From Bacillota bacterium (GTDB taxonomy: Bacteria; Bacillota; Clostridia; Christensenellales; SZUA-584): a DNA stretch of 12,913 nucleotides. Below the pieces are notes generated by a model. That model worked only from the letters and a program-made list of their open reading frames with translations, was not told the DNA's origin and made no database searches. This document shows positions 1 through 6,085 of the stretch, piece by piece. The stretch covers positions 1 to 12,913 of the forward strand of contig JAEWWC010000221.1 of assembly GCA_023396555.1 (NCBI GenBank), read 5' to 3'. Position 1 is the first letter of the stretch; each line of letters opens with the position of its first letter. A program made the translations under genes and the position numbers.

Positions 1-135
1 GAACAGCGCGATCAATCGCCCCCATTTTTGCACCTTCGCGCCATGAGCGATGGAAATTACGATAAATGCCAGCATCGCCAGCACCAGCCCAATGGTGATC
101 ACCGTCACCGCATCCTTGAAATACAAACCAATCAT
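1..135 (-). CDS. Membrane protein, N-terminal fragment (gene runs off the left edge)
   Basis: Only the first 45 codons are in the window. The ATG at 135-133 follows an AGGAG Shine-Dalgarno sequence (minus strand) about 8 nt upstream. The translation begins MIGLYFKDAVTVITIGLVLA. It has one clear hydrophobic stretch (about residues 10-30) and then a basic segment (HGAKVQKWGR), which fits a first transmembrane helix with its positive flank inside. I do not recognise the family from this fragment. The promoter is near consensus and carries two palindromes, so the gene is probably held repressed by a dimeric regulator and induced by a small molecule. A transporter or efflux component is therefore a reasonable guess, but nothing in the 45 residues proves it. 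Confidence 0.75.
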   Translation of the reverse strand, partial: MIGLYFKDAVTVITIGLVLAMLAFIVISIAHGAKVQKWGRLIALF

Positions 136-166
136 AGCCTGCTTCTCCTCTTAAAAAATTTAAAAA

Positions 167-205
167 CTAACAGTTGTTAGTAACAATATAGCTAACAGTT
201 GTTAG
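167..205. repeat. Tandem pair of 14-bp palindromic operators
   Basis: CTAACAGTTGTTAG occurs twice, at 167-180 and 192-205, with starts 25 bp apart. Each copy is an inverted repeat of CTAACA and TGTTAG around a central GT. The upstream copy lies between the -35 and -10 of the leftward promoter. The second lies just downstream of the -10, over the start region. Two identical dyads on a core promoter are what TetR/AcrR-family repressors commonly bind. The family assignment is inference, since no regulator gene is visible here. Confidence 0.7.
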
Positions 206-213
206 TTTGTCAA
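185..213 (-). promoter_or_regulatory. Promoter of the left-edge membrane gene (TTGACA-17-TATATT)
   Basis: Read on the minus strand, a perfect TTGACA -35 (213-208) is followed by exactly 17 nt and a TATATT -10 (190-185). The start codon at 135 lies about 50 nt downstream of the -10. The 17-nt spacer is almost filled by one copy of the 14-bp palindrome (192-205), so a bound repressor would block RNA polymerase directly. Confidence 0.8.
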
Positions 214-241
214 TAGTCTAAGAGAAAATATTTTGGAGTAC

Positions 242-268
242 AAAAAAGAGCCTTCCAAAGAAAGCTCT
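242..268 (-). terminator. Rho-independent terminator of the uppS-like gene
   Basis: On the minus strand a 9-bp stem (AGAGCTTTC pairing with GAAGGCTCT, one G-U) closes a TTTG loop. A run of six T follows. It lies about 40 nt after the stop codon at 307 and ends the leftward uppS-like transcript before the next promoter. Confidence 0.85.
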
Positions 269-306
269 CCGCTCATAAAATAGAATCACAGCCCACTCAT
301 ACAGCG

Positions 307-975
307 TTATCCACCTAGCGTGATGTCCTGCTGCTGATACCAGTCCAGTGCGTCGTACAGGTGCTCAATCTTGAACTCAGGCCACAGCTCGTCGATCACA
401 TAGATATCGGCATAGATGGACTGCACCGGCAAAAAGCCGCTCAGCCGCCGCCGACCGCCCCACCGGATGATCATGTCGATGCGGCTGATGTCGGAGGATG
501 CGATATGCTTGATGATGCTTTCGCCGCGACCCTTCCGTTCGTGCCCCGCGGCGTGGCCAAGATCCCAGTCCCAGCCGTAGTTGACCAGAAAGTTGACGTT
601 GATCAGCCCCTTACCGCACTGCACACGGCGGGTATACGGCAGGAGCTCTGCCGGAAACATCGGCGAAGCCGTGTTGCCCAGTATCAGCAGATTGGCGTCG
701 TGCTCGGCCAGGCTCATCACCGCATCCACACACGCCTTCTGAAATGCTTTTGTCTGTACTGCCGGACGCTTGGTGTTGTCCTGCGTGAAACCGTAGAACG
801 TGATCTCACGAACGCCCAGACGGATGCATTCGCGGCAGAGTTCATAGCCCGGCTCAATGCCGTAGTCGTATCCGTCCTCCTTATTCAAACCCTTCTGCTG
901 TGCCCAGCGCCTGTTGCCATCCGGTATGATGCCAATATGCTGCGGCAGTCGCGAATAATGCGGCATATTCTGCAT
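307..975 (-). CDS. UppS-like cis-prenyltransferase (short, divergent paralogue)
   Basis: The protein has 222 aa and belongs to the undecaprenyl diphosphate synthase (cis-prenyltransferase) family, whose members extend an allylic diphosphate with isopentenyl units. The N-terminal motif HIGIIPDGNRRWA (about 13-25) contains the catalytic Asp19 and the phosphate-binding Asn/Arg residues. The C-terminal block RWGGRRRLSGFL (171-182) followed by YADIY and LWPEF matches the family's second substrate-binding region; Arg171, Arg177 and Ser179 are kept and Asp190 stands where the metal-binding Glu normally is. Several residues differ from canonical UppS: the usual ENWxRP is DNTKRP (66-71), and the Glu of the RTGGExR motif is Arg175. 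It is also shorter than the usual 240-260 aa. The ATG at 975 has a purine-rich GGAAGGG site upstream. The gene is alone, without cdsA or ribosome-recycling genes, so it is probably a secondary paralogue rather than the essential UppS. The family is secure; the product chain length is unknown. Confidence 0.88.
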   Translation of the reverse strand: MQNMPHYSRLPQHIGIIPDGNRRWAQQKGLNKEDGYDYGIEPGYELCRECIRLGVREITFYGFTQDNTKRPAVQTKAFQKACVDAVMSLAEHDANLLILGNTASPMFPAELLPYTRRVQCGKGLINVNFLVNYGWDWDLGHAAGHERKGRGESIIKHIASSDISRIDMIIRWGGRRRLSGFLPVQSIYADIYVIDELWPEFKIEHLYDALDWYQQQDITLGG

Positions 976-1189
976 TATCTATCCCTTCCTTCGAGTCCAG
1001 TCCGCCGGTTCAAGTACCTGCAGCGACTCCGTAATTCAAACAAAGCGCCGCATACGTGCGAAGCGCTCTTGCATTTTTTATTATCATGTGAGGAACACCG
1101 TTTGGTTATTCATAAAACAAAAGGCCGTATTCGCATTCCAGCCAGCGAGTACTCTCTATGCTATAATTCAATAAAAGCGCACAGGGTTA
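976..1189. other. Intergenic region between uppS-like and ALDH genes, left part
   Basis: Apart from the hairpin at 1041-1079 I find no gene, tRNA or riboswitch here. The uppS-like gene, read leftward, must have its promoter in this stretch, but no convincing -35/-10 pair is visible. A GATAAT (plus 1085-1080) with a poor TAACCA -35 is the best I see. Confidence 0.4.
1041..1079 (+). terminator. Hairpin followed by T-tract in the uppS-like 5' region
   Basis: On the plus strand, AGCGC-CGCA pairs with TGCG and GCGCT around a TACG loop, with small bulges. The stem spans about 1041-1071 and is followed by six T at 1074-1079. This looks like a rho-independent terminator reading rightward, yet no rightward gene ends here. 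It may stop antisense transcription across the uppS-like gene, or on the minus strand act as a structured 5' leader element. Confidence 0.5.
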
Positions 1190-1218
1190 TTGACAGCTTC
1201 GCGTTAATTGTGTACAAT
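1190..1218 (+). promoter_or_regulatory. Promoter of the aldehyde dehydrogenase gene (TTGACA-17-TACAAT)
   Basis: A perfect TTGACA (1190-1195), a 17-nt spacer and TACAAT (1213-1218) form a strong sigma-A type promoter. The -10 is embedded in an AATTGT-GT-ACAATT dyad (1206-1219), a likely operator. The 5' leader to the ATG would be about 85 nt. Confidence 0.8.
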
Positions 1219-1296
1219 TCATAATATAGTATACAATTGCTTATTTCAGTATACAATCCGGCTCGGGTCTCTAAGTATATCACAATATCATACAAT
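1206..1296 (+). repeat. ATACAAT repeat array in the ALDH leader
   Basis: A short motif recurs with near-helical spacing: GTGTACAAT ending at 1218, AGTATACAAT at 1228-1237, AGTATACAAT at 1248-1257, and CATACAAT ending at 1296. The end-to-end spacings are 19, 20 and 39 bp, about two helical turns or a multiple. This fits binding of a regulator on one face of the helix. GntR-type regulators are known to use TTGTATACAA-like sites, but the assignment is inference. Confidence 0.5.
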
Positions 1297-1311
1297 CAGG
1301 AGGTTGATAGA

Positions 1312-2781
1312 ATGCGCGAATTCAAAATGTATATCAACGGACAATGGAAGGATGCATCCGACGGCAGAACGTTTACGACTGTAAACCCGTCCAATGGCGA
1401 AAAGGTTTCCACGCTTCCGTTTGCCAGCACGTCAGATGTCGAGGAAGCCTGCGCAGCCGCGCGGGCGGCGTTCGACAGCGGCGTTTGGTCCGGCATGAAC
1501 CCGGAAGAACGCGCGGATCGTCTGATCAATGTGGCTCGCATCATGAGATCGCGCTTGCATGAGCTGGCAGAATTTGAAGCCAAAGAATCCGGCAAGCCCA
1601 TCCGTGAGACGACCGAGATCGACATCCCCCTGTGCGCATGGGCGTTCGAGTACTTCGCCAACCTGTCCCGCGAAATAAAGGGCGAAACAACACGCGTGAA
1701 CAGCGAGCTCGGGCAGCGCATTTTCAACTTCATCGAATACGAACCGTACGGCGTGGTCGCCGTCATCAGCCCCTATAACTACCCGCTGCACCTGATGACC
1801 CGCAGTCTGTGCCCCGCGCTGGCAGCCGGCAACACCTGCGTGTGCAAGGCATCCTCGTTCACGCCCTCATCGGCAGCCATACTCTCCGAGATCATGGAAG
1901 AGGCCGGCATTCCCAAAGGCGTGGTCAACTTTATCTCGGGTTCGGGCAGCGTGTGCGGCGAAGCGCTCGCATCCAACAAGGAAGTCAACATCATCGCGTT
2001 CACCGGTTCTGAGGAAGTGGGCCGTCAACTGCTGCATTACTCGGCGGAGTCCCCCATCATCAAGAAGACTGTGCTGGAGTTGGGCGGCAAAGGGCCGGCC
2101 ATCGCCATGCCGGACTGCGATCTGGAGCTGGCTACCGATATGCAGCTGGACGGCTTTTGCTCCAACCAGGGCGAAGTGTGCTGCGCTCTCACCCGCCTGA
2201 TACTGCACGAAGACATCTACGATGAATTCCTTGCGCTGCTGGTAAAGAAGGCCAAGGCGCTGAAGCTGGGCGACACAATGGATTACAGCACGCAGATGGG
2301 TTCGCTGATCAGCCCGTCCCATCTGGAATCCGTTCACGCACATGTGCACAACGCGGTCGCAGCGGGAGCCAAGGTACTGTGCGGTGGCAAGCGATATACC
2401 GAACCGCCATGCGACAAGGGGAGCTTCTACGAACCTACCATACTTGTCGACGTCACACCGGATATGGCCTGCTTCCAGGAAGAGATATTTGGGCCGGTGC
2501 TGTCCGTGGTCAAGTTCAAAACGGAGGACGAGGCGATCGCGCTGGCGAACAACACGAACTTCGGCCTGGGCGCCAATATATTTACTGAGGACATGCGGAA
2601 AGCCTATGCGATGGCCCGCAAGATTGATGCCGGTACCGTGTGGGTCAACCTGGCGATGTACTCGCAGATGGCCTGCCCCTTCGGCGGCAACAAGAACAGC
2701 GGCCTTGGGCGCGAATACGGCGAAACAGGACTGCATGAATACCTCAAAGTCAAGAGCCATATCTGGCTGATGAAGAAATAA
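1312..2781 (+). CDS. NAD(P)-dependent aldehyde dehydrogenase
   Basis: The protein has 489 aa, the full length for the aldehyde dehydrogenase superfamily, which oxidises aldehydes to acids with NAD(P). Key residues are present: Asn156 in SPYNYP, Lys179, the FTGSEEVG loop (about 230-237), the general base Glu256 in LELGGK, the catalytic Cys290 in NQGEVCCA, and Glu391 in EEIFGPVL. The ATG at 1312 is chosen over an in-frame TTG at 1237 because a perfect AGGAGG lies 8 nt upstream, and because the TTG falls inside the promoter-proximal repeat array. The residue that normally contacts the NAD ribose (Glu of KPxE) is Ser182, which suggests that NADP may be accepted. The general type resembles betaine-aldehyde or semialdehyde dehydrogenases, but the substrate cannot be read from the sequence. 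The gene is monocistronic, with its own promoter and terminator. Confidence 0.93.
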   Translation: MREFKMYINGQWKDASDGRTFTTVNPSNGEKVSTLPFASTSDVEEACAAARAAFDSGVWSGMNPEERADRLINVARIMRSRLHELAEFEAKESGKPIRETTEIDIPLCAWAFEYFANLSREIKGETTRVNSELGQRIFNFIEYEPYGVVAVISPYNYPLHLMTRSLCPALAAGNTCVCKASSFTPSSAAILSEIMEEAGIPKGVVNFISGSGSVCGEALASNKEVNIIAFTGSEEVGRQLLHYSAESPIIKKTVLELGGKGPAIAMPDCDLELATDMQLDGFCSNQGEVCCALTRLILHEDIYDEFLALLVKKAKALKLGDTMDYSTQMGSLISPSHLESVHAHVHNAVAAGAKVLCGGKRYTEPPCDKGSFYEPTILVDVTPDMACFQEEIFGPVLSVVKFKTEDEAIALANNTNFGLGANIFTEDMRKAYAMARKIDAGTVWVNLAMYSQMACPFGGNKNSGLGREYGETGLHEYLKVKSHIWLMKK

Positions 2782-2802
2782 ACTCACTCCTCTTGTTTCC
2801 AT

Positions 2803-2833
2803 AAAAAAACCGGCGAAGCTTGCCGGTTTTTTT
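2803..2833. terminator. Bidirectional terminator between ALDH and cupin genes
   Basis: Seven A, a stem ACCGGC/GCCGGT around a GAAGCTT loop, then seven T. The symmetry lets it stop both the rightward ALDH transcript (stop at 2781) and the leftward fprA-cupin transcript (stop at 2854). Confidence 0.92.
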
Positions 2834-2853
2834 AATTGCGACATTTGTTACGA

Positions 2854-3174
2854 TCATACCATTTTTGCCGGACCGGGCGCTTTGACAACAAATATCTCGG
2901 CAACCTCGTCGTGCTGATTGGATACGTTCATCAGGGTACGGTACGGAATAGCCAGTATGCTGCCGCTCGGATAGCTGTGCGGCTGCTGATCATCGAGCTG
3001 CAACGTGATATCTCCCCGCACCACGATCATGTATACGTTGGAATTGGCGCGATGCTCAGGCAAGGCGTCTTCCCGACGTAGAACCATATGGTTTATTGCT
3101 GCGTTGTCATCCTCAAATATGCGCTCAATGACCTTTTCATCCGTCAAAGAAAACGAATAGAGCTTGTCCACCAT
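2854..3174 (-). CDS. Small cupin-fold protein, coupled to fprA
   Basis: This is a 106-aa single-domain cupin beta-barrel. The first cupin motif is recognisable as LPEHRANSNVYMIVVRGD (39-56) and the second as YPSGSILAIP (68-77). Classical cupins bind metal with an HxH, a Glu and a later His. Here only His41 of the first motif is obvious, the Glu position is hydrophobic, and the His of motif 2 is replaced (IPYRTLMNV). Metal binding is therefore doubtful and the protein may be a binding or regulatory barrel. The start is the ATG at 3174; a longer in-frame version to 3258 would overlap fprA and is rejected because this ATG is 2 nt after the fprA stop and has a GGGGA site inside the end of fprA. 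Translational coupling implies a role alongside the flavodiiron protein. Confidence 0.82.
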   Translation of the reverse strand: MVDKLYSFSLTDEKVIERIFEDDNAAINHMVLRREDALPEHRANSNVYMIVVRGDITLQLDDQQPHSYPSGSILAIPYRTLMNVSNQHDEVAEIFVVKAPGPAKMV

Positions 3175-3176
3175 CG

Positions 3177-4376
3177 TTATTTCCCCGCACTGAGCGCACT
3201 GACAAATTGTTCGCCGTAGCGGGCGCATGCTTCCTCCGCTGACGCATCCGGCACCCAAAGCGTCCGTATCCCCTCATCCGCAAGCTTGAAGCCAGCTGCT
3301 GCCAGACGCTCGCCGATCTGCCTGACGGCCTCCCCGCTCCAGCCGTAGCTGCCGAAAGCCGCTGCAGTCTTGTTTTTAAACTTCAGCCCGCGGATCATCT
3401 CCAGCAGCCCGCCAATGGAGTGCAGCATACCGTTGTTGATGGTGGAAGACCCGATCAGCACCGCCTTGGATTTGAATATCTCCGCAATGATGTCGTTCTT
3501 GTCCTCCTTTGCGGCGTTGAAAAGCTTTAGCGTCACCGCGCTATCGGCCTGCTGGATGCCTCGCATAATGGACTCCGCCATGGTGCGCGTGGACTCCCAC
3601 ATACTGTCGTATACCAGCGTAATCTGGTTTTCCTGATAGCTGTCGGCCCACTCAAGGTACTGCTTGACGATTTGGACAGGATCGTCCCGCCATATCACGC
3701 CATGGCTGGGGCAGATCATGCTGACGGGCAGGTTCAGTGCCAGCACCTCATTGATCTTCTTCGTCACCAGCGGTGAGAAGGGCGTCAATATATTGGCATA
3801 GTATTTGAGCGCTTCATGATAAAGCTCCGCCTGATCGACGAGGTCGTTATACAGCAGCTCGGATGCGTAGTGCTGCCCGAACGCATCGTTGGAAAACAGC
3901 ACGTTCTCTCCTGTCATGTAAGTGAACATCGAATCCGGCCAGTGCAGCATCGGCGCTTCCACAAACACGAGGCTGCATTCGCCCAAACTTAAGCTATCGC
4001 CCGTCTTCACCGTTACAAAGTTCCAGTCCTGATGGTAATGCGCTTTCAGTATCTTCGCTCCGTTCGCGGTGCAGTATATCGGCGTATCCGGTATCTCGCG
4101 CATCAGTTCCGGCAACGCACCGCTATGGTCGATCTCTCCATGGTTGGCGATGATATAGTCGATGTCATCAAGGGATATCTCTTCTTTCAGACGCGTAACA
4201 AACTCCCTGTCATACGGCTGCCACACCGTATCGATCAGCGCCGTCTTCTGATCCCTCACCAGATAAGAATTGTATGAGGAAGCCTTATGCGTCGAGTATT
4301 CGTCGCCGTGAAACTTTTTCAGCGTCCAGTCCACCTTGCCTACCCACGTAATCTTTTCCGTCAACTTCTTGCCCAT
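3177..4376 (-). CDS. fprA: Flavodiiron protein (A-type flavoprotein), O2/NO reductase
   Basis: At 399 aa this is the standard two-domain flavodiiron protein. The N-terminal metallo-beta-lactamase-like domain (about 1-250) carries the diiron ligands: His79, Glu81, Asp83 and His84 in HGEIDH, His145 in MLHWPDSM, Asp164 in SNDAFG and His225 in CPSHG. The C-terminal flavodoxin domain (about 252-395) shows the FMN phosphate loop DSMWESTRTMA (257-267), a GSSTINNG loop (309-316) and the AFGSYGWSGEA loop (340-350). In anaerobes these cytoplasmic enzymes reduce O2 to water, or NO to N2O, with electrons from rubredoxin or a similar donor. No rubredoxin domain is fused, so a separate donor is needed. AGGAG (4383-4387) precedes the ATG. 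It is the first gene of a two-gene unit with the cupin. The symbol follows the Clostridium/Moorella naming. Confidence 0.95.
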   Translation of the reverse strand: MGKKLTEKITWVGKVDWTLKKFHGDEYSTHKASSYNSYLVRDQKTALIDTVWQPYDREFVTRLKEEISLDDIDYIIANHGEIDHSGALPELMREIPDTPIYCTANGAKILKAHYHQDWNFVTVKTGDSLSLGECSLVFVEAPMLHWPDSMFTYMTGENVLFSNDAFGQHYASELLYNDLVDQAELYHEALKYYANILTPFSPLVTKKINEVLALNLPVSMICPSHGVIWRDDPVQIVKQYLEWADSYQENQITLVYDSMWESTRTMAESIMRGIQQADSAVTLKLFNAAKEDKNDIIAEIFKSKAVLIGSSTINNGMLHSIGGLLEMIRGLKFKNKTAAAFGSYGWSGEAVRQIGERLAAAGFKLADEGIRTLWVPDASAEEACARYGEQFVSALSAGK

Positions 4377-4401
4377 TGTGCACTCCTTTCTCGTAACCCG
4401 T

Positions 4402-4415
4402 ACAGTTTACACTGT
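4402..4415. promoter_or_regulatory. Palindrome in the fprA leader, possible operator
   Basis: ACAGTTTACACTGT is an inverted repeat (ACAGT/ACTGT, 4-nt spacer). It lies about 25 nt upstream of the fprA ATG and just upstream of its ribosome site. Its position would suit a repressor. I cannot assign it to a known oxygen or NO regulator. Confidence 0.35.
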
Positions 4416-4487
4416 GCATATGCCTATGATACCCTGATCGCTCCGGTCTAGCCGTATTTCACGCGATCAATTCGGTTCGATATACCA

Positions 4488-4516
4488 ATGATACCATATG
4501 GCGGAAGGTATATCCA
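4488..4516 (-). promoter_or_regulatory. Candidate fprA promoter (TGGATA-17-TATCAT, extended -10)
   Basis: On the minus strand TGGATA (4516-4511) is 17 nt from TATCAT (4493-4488), and a TGG precedes the -10, giving the TGn extension. ATATACC and GGTATAT half-sites flank this region. Other AT-rich hexamers nearby could serve instead, so this is only the best match. Confidence 0.4.
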
Positions 4517-4530
4517 TTGCTTTTGCAACA

Positions 4531-4567
4531 CAAAATAAAAGCCGCTCCTCTATAGAAACGGCTTTTT
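4531..4567. terminator. gdhA terminator (bidirectional)
   Basis: AAAAGCCG (4537-4544) pairs with CGGCTTTT (4559-4566) around a 14-nt loop. On the minus strand it is followed by TTTTATTTTG and lies about 25 nt after the gdhA stop at 4593, so it ends gdhA before the fprA promoter. The plus strand also has a T-tract. Confidence 0.85.
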
Positions 4568-4592
4568 CACTGTTATATAGATAGGCTTATAA

Positions 4593-5942
4593 TCACACCA
4601 CACCCTGCTGCATCATCGCATCCGCCACCTTGCTGAAGCCCGCGATGTTCGCGCCGACGACGTAATTGCCGGGGTGATCATATTCCTTCGCCGCATTGTC
4701 GGAAGACCGGAATATATTGATCATGATGTTCTTCAGCTTGGCGTCCACTTCCTCGAACGTCCACATGTAGCGCTGGCTGTTCTGGCTCATCTCCAGCGCG
4801 GAGGTAGCTACGCCGCCCGCGTTGGCCGCCTTGCCGGGCCCGAACAACACGCCGCTCTGCAAGAATATATCCGTCGCTTCTATTGTGGATGGCATGTTCG
4901 CGCCCTCGCCCACCGCAACGCAGCCGTTTTTCACCAGCGTCTTGGCAGCGCCGGCGTCGATCTCGTTCTGTGTCGCACTCGGCAGCGCGATATCGCACGG
5001 CACGTTCCATATGTCGAAGCAGCCGTCGGTATATGTCGCATGCGGATGCAGCTTCACGTATTCGCTGATGCGAAGACGATCCACTTCTTTGATCTGTTTG
5101 ATGCTGTCCAGATCAACGCCGTTGGGATCGTAGATGTAGCCGCCCGAATCGCTCATCGCTACCACCTTGCCGCCCAGTTGTGTGGCTTTCTCATGTGCGT
5201 AAATCGCAACGTTGCCCGAGCCGGACACGGTGACGGTCTTGCCGTCAAAGCTACCCTTGCCATTCGCGCTCAGCATCTCGTCCACAAAATAAACCAGACC
5301 GTAACCGGTCGCTTCCTTGCGCGCCAAACTGCCGCCATAAGCCAGCCCTTTGCCCGTCAGCACACCGGAGTACAGCGACGTCAGGCGCTTATACTGGCCG
5401 TACAGATAACCGACCTCGCGGCCGCCCACGCCGATATCGCCCGCCGGCACGTCCACATCCGCGCCGATATGCCGGTAAAGCTCCGTCATGAAGCTCTGGC
5501 AGAAGCGCATGATCTCGTTGTCCGACTTGCCCTTGGGATCAAAGTCGCTGCCGCCTTTGCCACCGCCGATCGCCAGACCGGTCAGCGAGTTCTTGAGTAT
5601 CTGCTCAAATCCCAGAAATTTGATGATACCGAGATTCACCGACGGATGGAACCGAAGCCCCCCCTTATAGGGCCCGATCGCGCTGCTGAACTGCACGCGG
5701 AAACCGCGGTTCACCTGCACCCGGCCTTTGTCGTCCACCCACGGCACGCGGAACATCACCACGCGCTCCGGCTCTACGAAACGTTCGAGCAGGTTGGCTT
5801 CCATGAACTCTGGATGACGGTCCATCACAAGCTTCAGCGAGGTTAAAATCTCCGTCGCCGCCTGATGGAACTCGAGCTCTCCCGGATTCTTAGTTACCAA
5901 TTTTTCCAACATAGAAGAAACATACTGAGAAGCTGACATCAT
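4593..5942 (-). CDS. gdhA: NADP-specific glutamate dehydrogenase
   Basis: The 449-aa protein is a hexameric-type bacterial glutamate dehydrogenase, which interconverts 2-oxoglutarate plus ammonia and glutamate. The substrate-binding lysine Lys93 lies in GPYKGGLRFHPSVN, the catalytic Lys129 in IGGGKGGSDFDPKGKSDNE, and the catalytic Asp169 in DVPAGDIGVGGREVGYLYG; the spacing matches Clostridium symbiosum GDH with a constant offset of about 4. The Rossmann domain has GSGNVAIYA and then SDSGG, where a Ser-containing loop in place of an acidic residue suits NADP. The longer reading from 6017 adds 25 residues lying over the promoter region. I choose the ATG at 5942 because AAAGGGGA lies 7 nt upstream; the next codon is also ATG (5939). 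The gene is monocistronic and divergent from the SDR gene. It probably serves ammonia assimilation. Confidence 0.95.
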   Translation of the reverse strand: MMSASQYVSSMLEKLVTKNPGELEFHQAATEILTSLKLVMDRHPEFMEANLLERFVEPERVVMFRVPWVDDKGRVQVNRGFRVQFSSAIGPYKGGLRFHPSVNLGIIKFLGFEQILKNSLTGLAIGGGKGGSDFDPKGKSDNEIMRFCQSFMTELYRHIGADVDVPAGDIGVGGREVGYLYGQYKRLTSLYSGVLTGKGLAYGGSLARKEATGYGLVYFVDEMLSANGKGSFDGKTVTVSGSGNVAIYAHEKATQLGGKVVAMSDSGGYIYDPNGVDLDSIKQIKEVDRLRISEYVKLHPHATYTDGCFDIWNVPCDIALPSATQNEIDAGAAKTLVKNGCVAVGEGANMPSTIEATDIFLQSGVLFGPGKAANAGGVATSALEMSQNSQRYMWTFEEVDAKLKNIMINIFRSSDNAAKEYDHPGNYVVGANIAGFSKVADAMMQQGVV

Positions 5943-6007
5943 TGTCAAATCCCCTTTCGAAAGTGATATTGAGTGATAAAACACATCGTTCGCCTTTGAA
6001 CCCATAC

Positions 6008-6037
6008 AGTGTAGCACAATGAATATTATAATTGCAA
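6008..6037 (-). promoter_or_regulatory. Candidate gdhA promoter (TTGCAA-18-TACACT)
   Basis: On the minus strand TTGCAA (6037-6032) lies 18 nt from TACACT (6013-6008), preceded by a TGC extension. The leader to the ATG at 5942 would be about 60 nt. A TATAAT nearby has no good -35. The TTGCAA is itself palindromic and may also be the -35 of the divergent SDR promoter. Confidence 0.4.
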
Positions 6038-6060
6038 TTTGAATTTTAGTATATTATCAT
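6032..6060 (+). promoter_or_regulatory. Candidate SDR promoter (TTGCAA-17-TATCAT)
   Basis: TTGCAA (6032-6037), a 17-nt spacer and TATCAT (6055-6060) on the plus strand. The -10 lies inside the TTTAGTAT/ATACTAAA inverted repeat, so a bound regulator would occlude it. The leader to the ATG is about 80 nt and contains a second inverted repeat. Confidence 0.4.
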
Positions 6061-6066
6061 ACTAAA
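6045..6066. promoter_or_regulatory. 22-bp operator-like inverted repeat between gdhA and SDR gene
   Basis: TTTAGTAT (6045-6052) and ATACTAAA (6059-6066) are perfect 8-bp arms around a 6-nt centre. The dyad overlaps the predicted SDR -10 and is upstream of the gdhA promoter, so one regulator could affect both genes. The regulator is unknown. Confidence 0.5.
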
Positions 6067-6085
6067 TTATTTTTATCCGAGCAAA

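Noticed and set aside
1000..1035. tRNA T-arm-like GGTTCAAGTACC
   Set aside because: The flanking bases do not form the 5-bp T-stem, and no acceptor, D or anticodon arm can be built around it.
361..1224. Plus-strand open frame (287 codons) over the uppS-like gene
   Set aside because: It is antisense to a gene with clear family motifs and crosses a terminator-like hairpin and the ALDH promoter.
1237..1311. Upstream TTG start extending the ALDH by 25 residues
   Set aside because: The extension lies over the promoter-proximal repeats, has no ribosome site and does not look like an ALDH N-terminus; the ATG at 1312 has a perfect AGGAGG.
976..1311. T-box or riboswitch in the long intergenic region
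   Set aside because: No T-box core sequence or recognisable riboswitch motif could be found by eye on either strand.
1867..2844. Minus-strand open frame (325 codons) over the ALDH gene
   Set aside because: Antisense to a well-supported enzyme gene and running across its terminator, with no recognisable motif.
3175..3258. N-terminal extension of the cupin into fprA
   Set aside because: It would overlap the fprA end by over 80 nt with a Cys- and Arg-rich peptide unlike cupins; the ATG at 3174 directly after the fprA stop is better.
4674..5846. Long plus-strand open frame (390 codons) inside gdhA
   Set aside because: It lies wholly antisense to a gdhA that matches its family end to end; the translation is low-complexity, rich in His, Ala and Arg, with no ribosome site. 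It is a shadow of GC-rich codon use.
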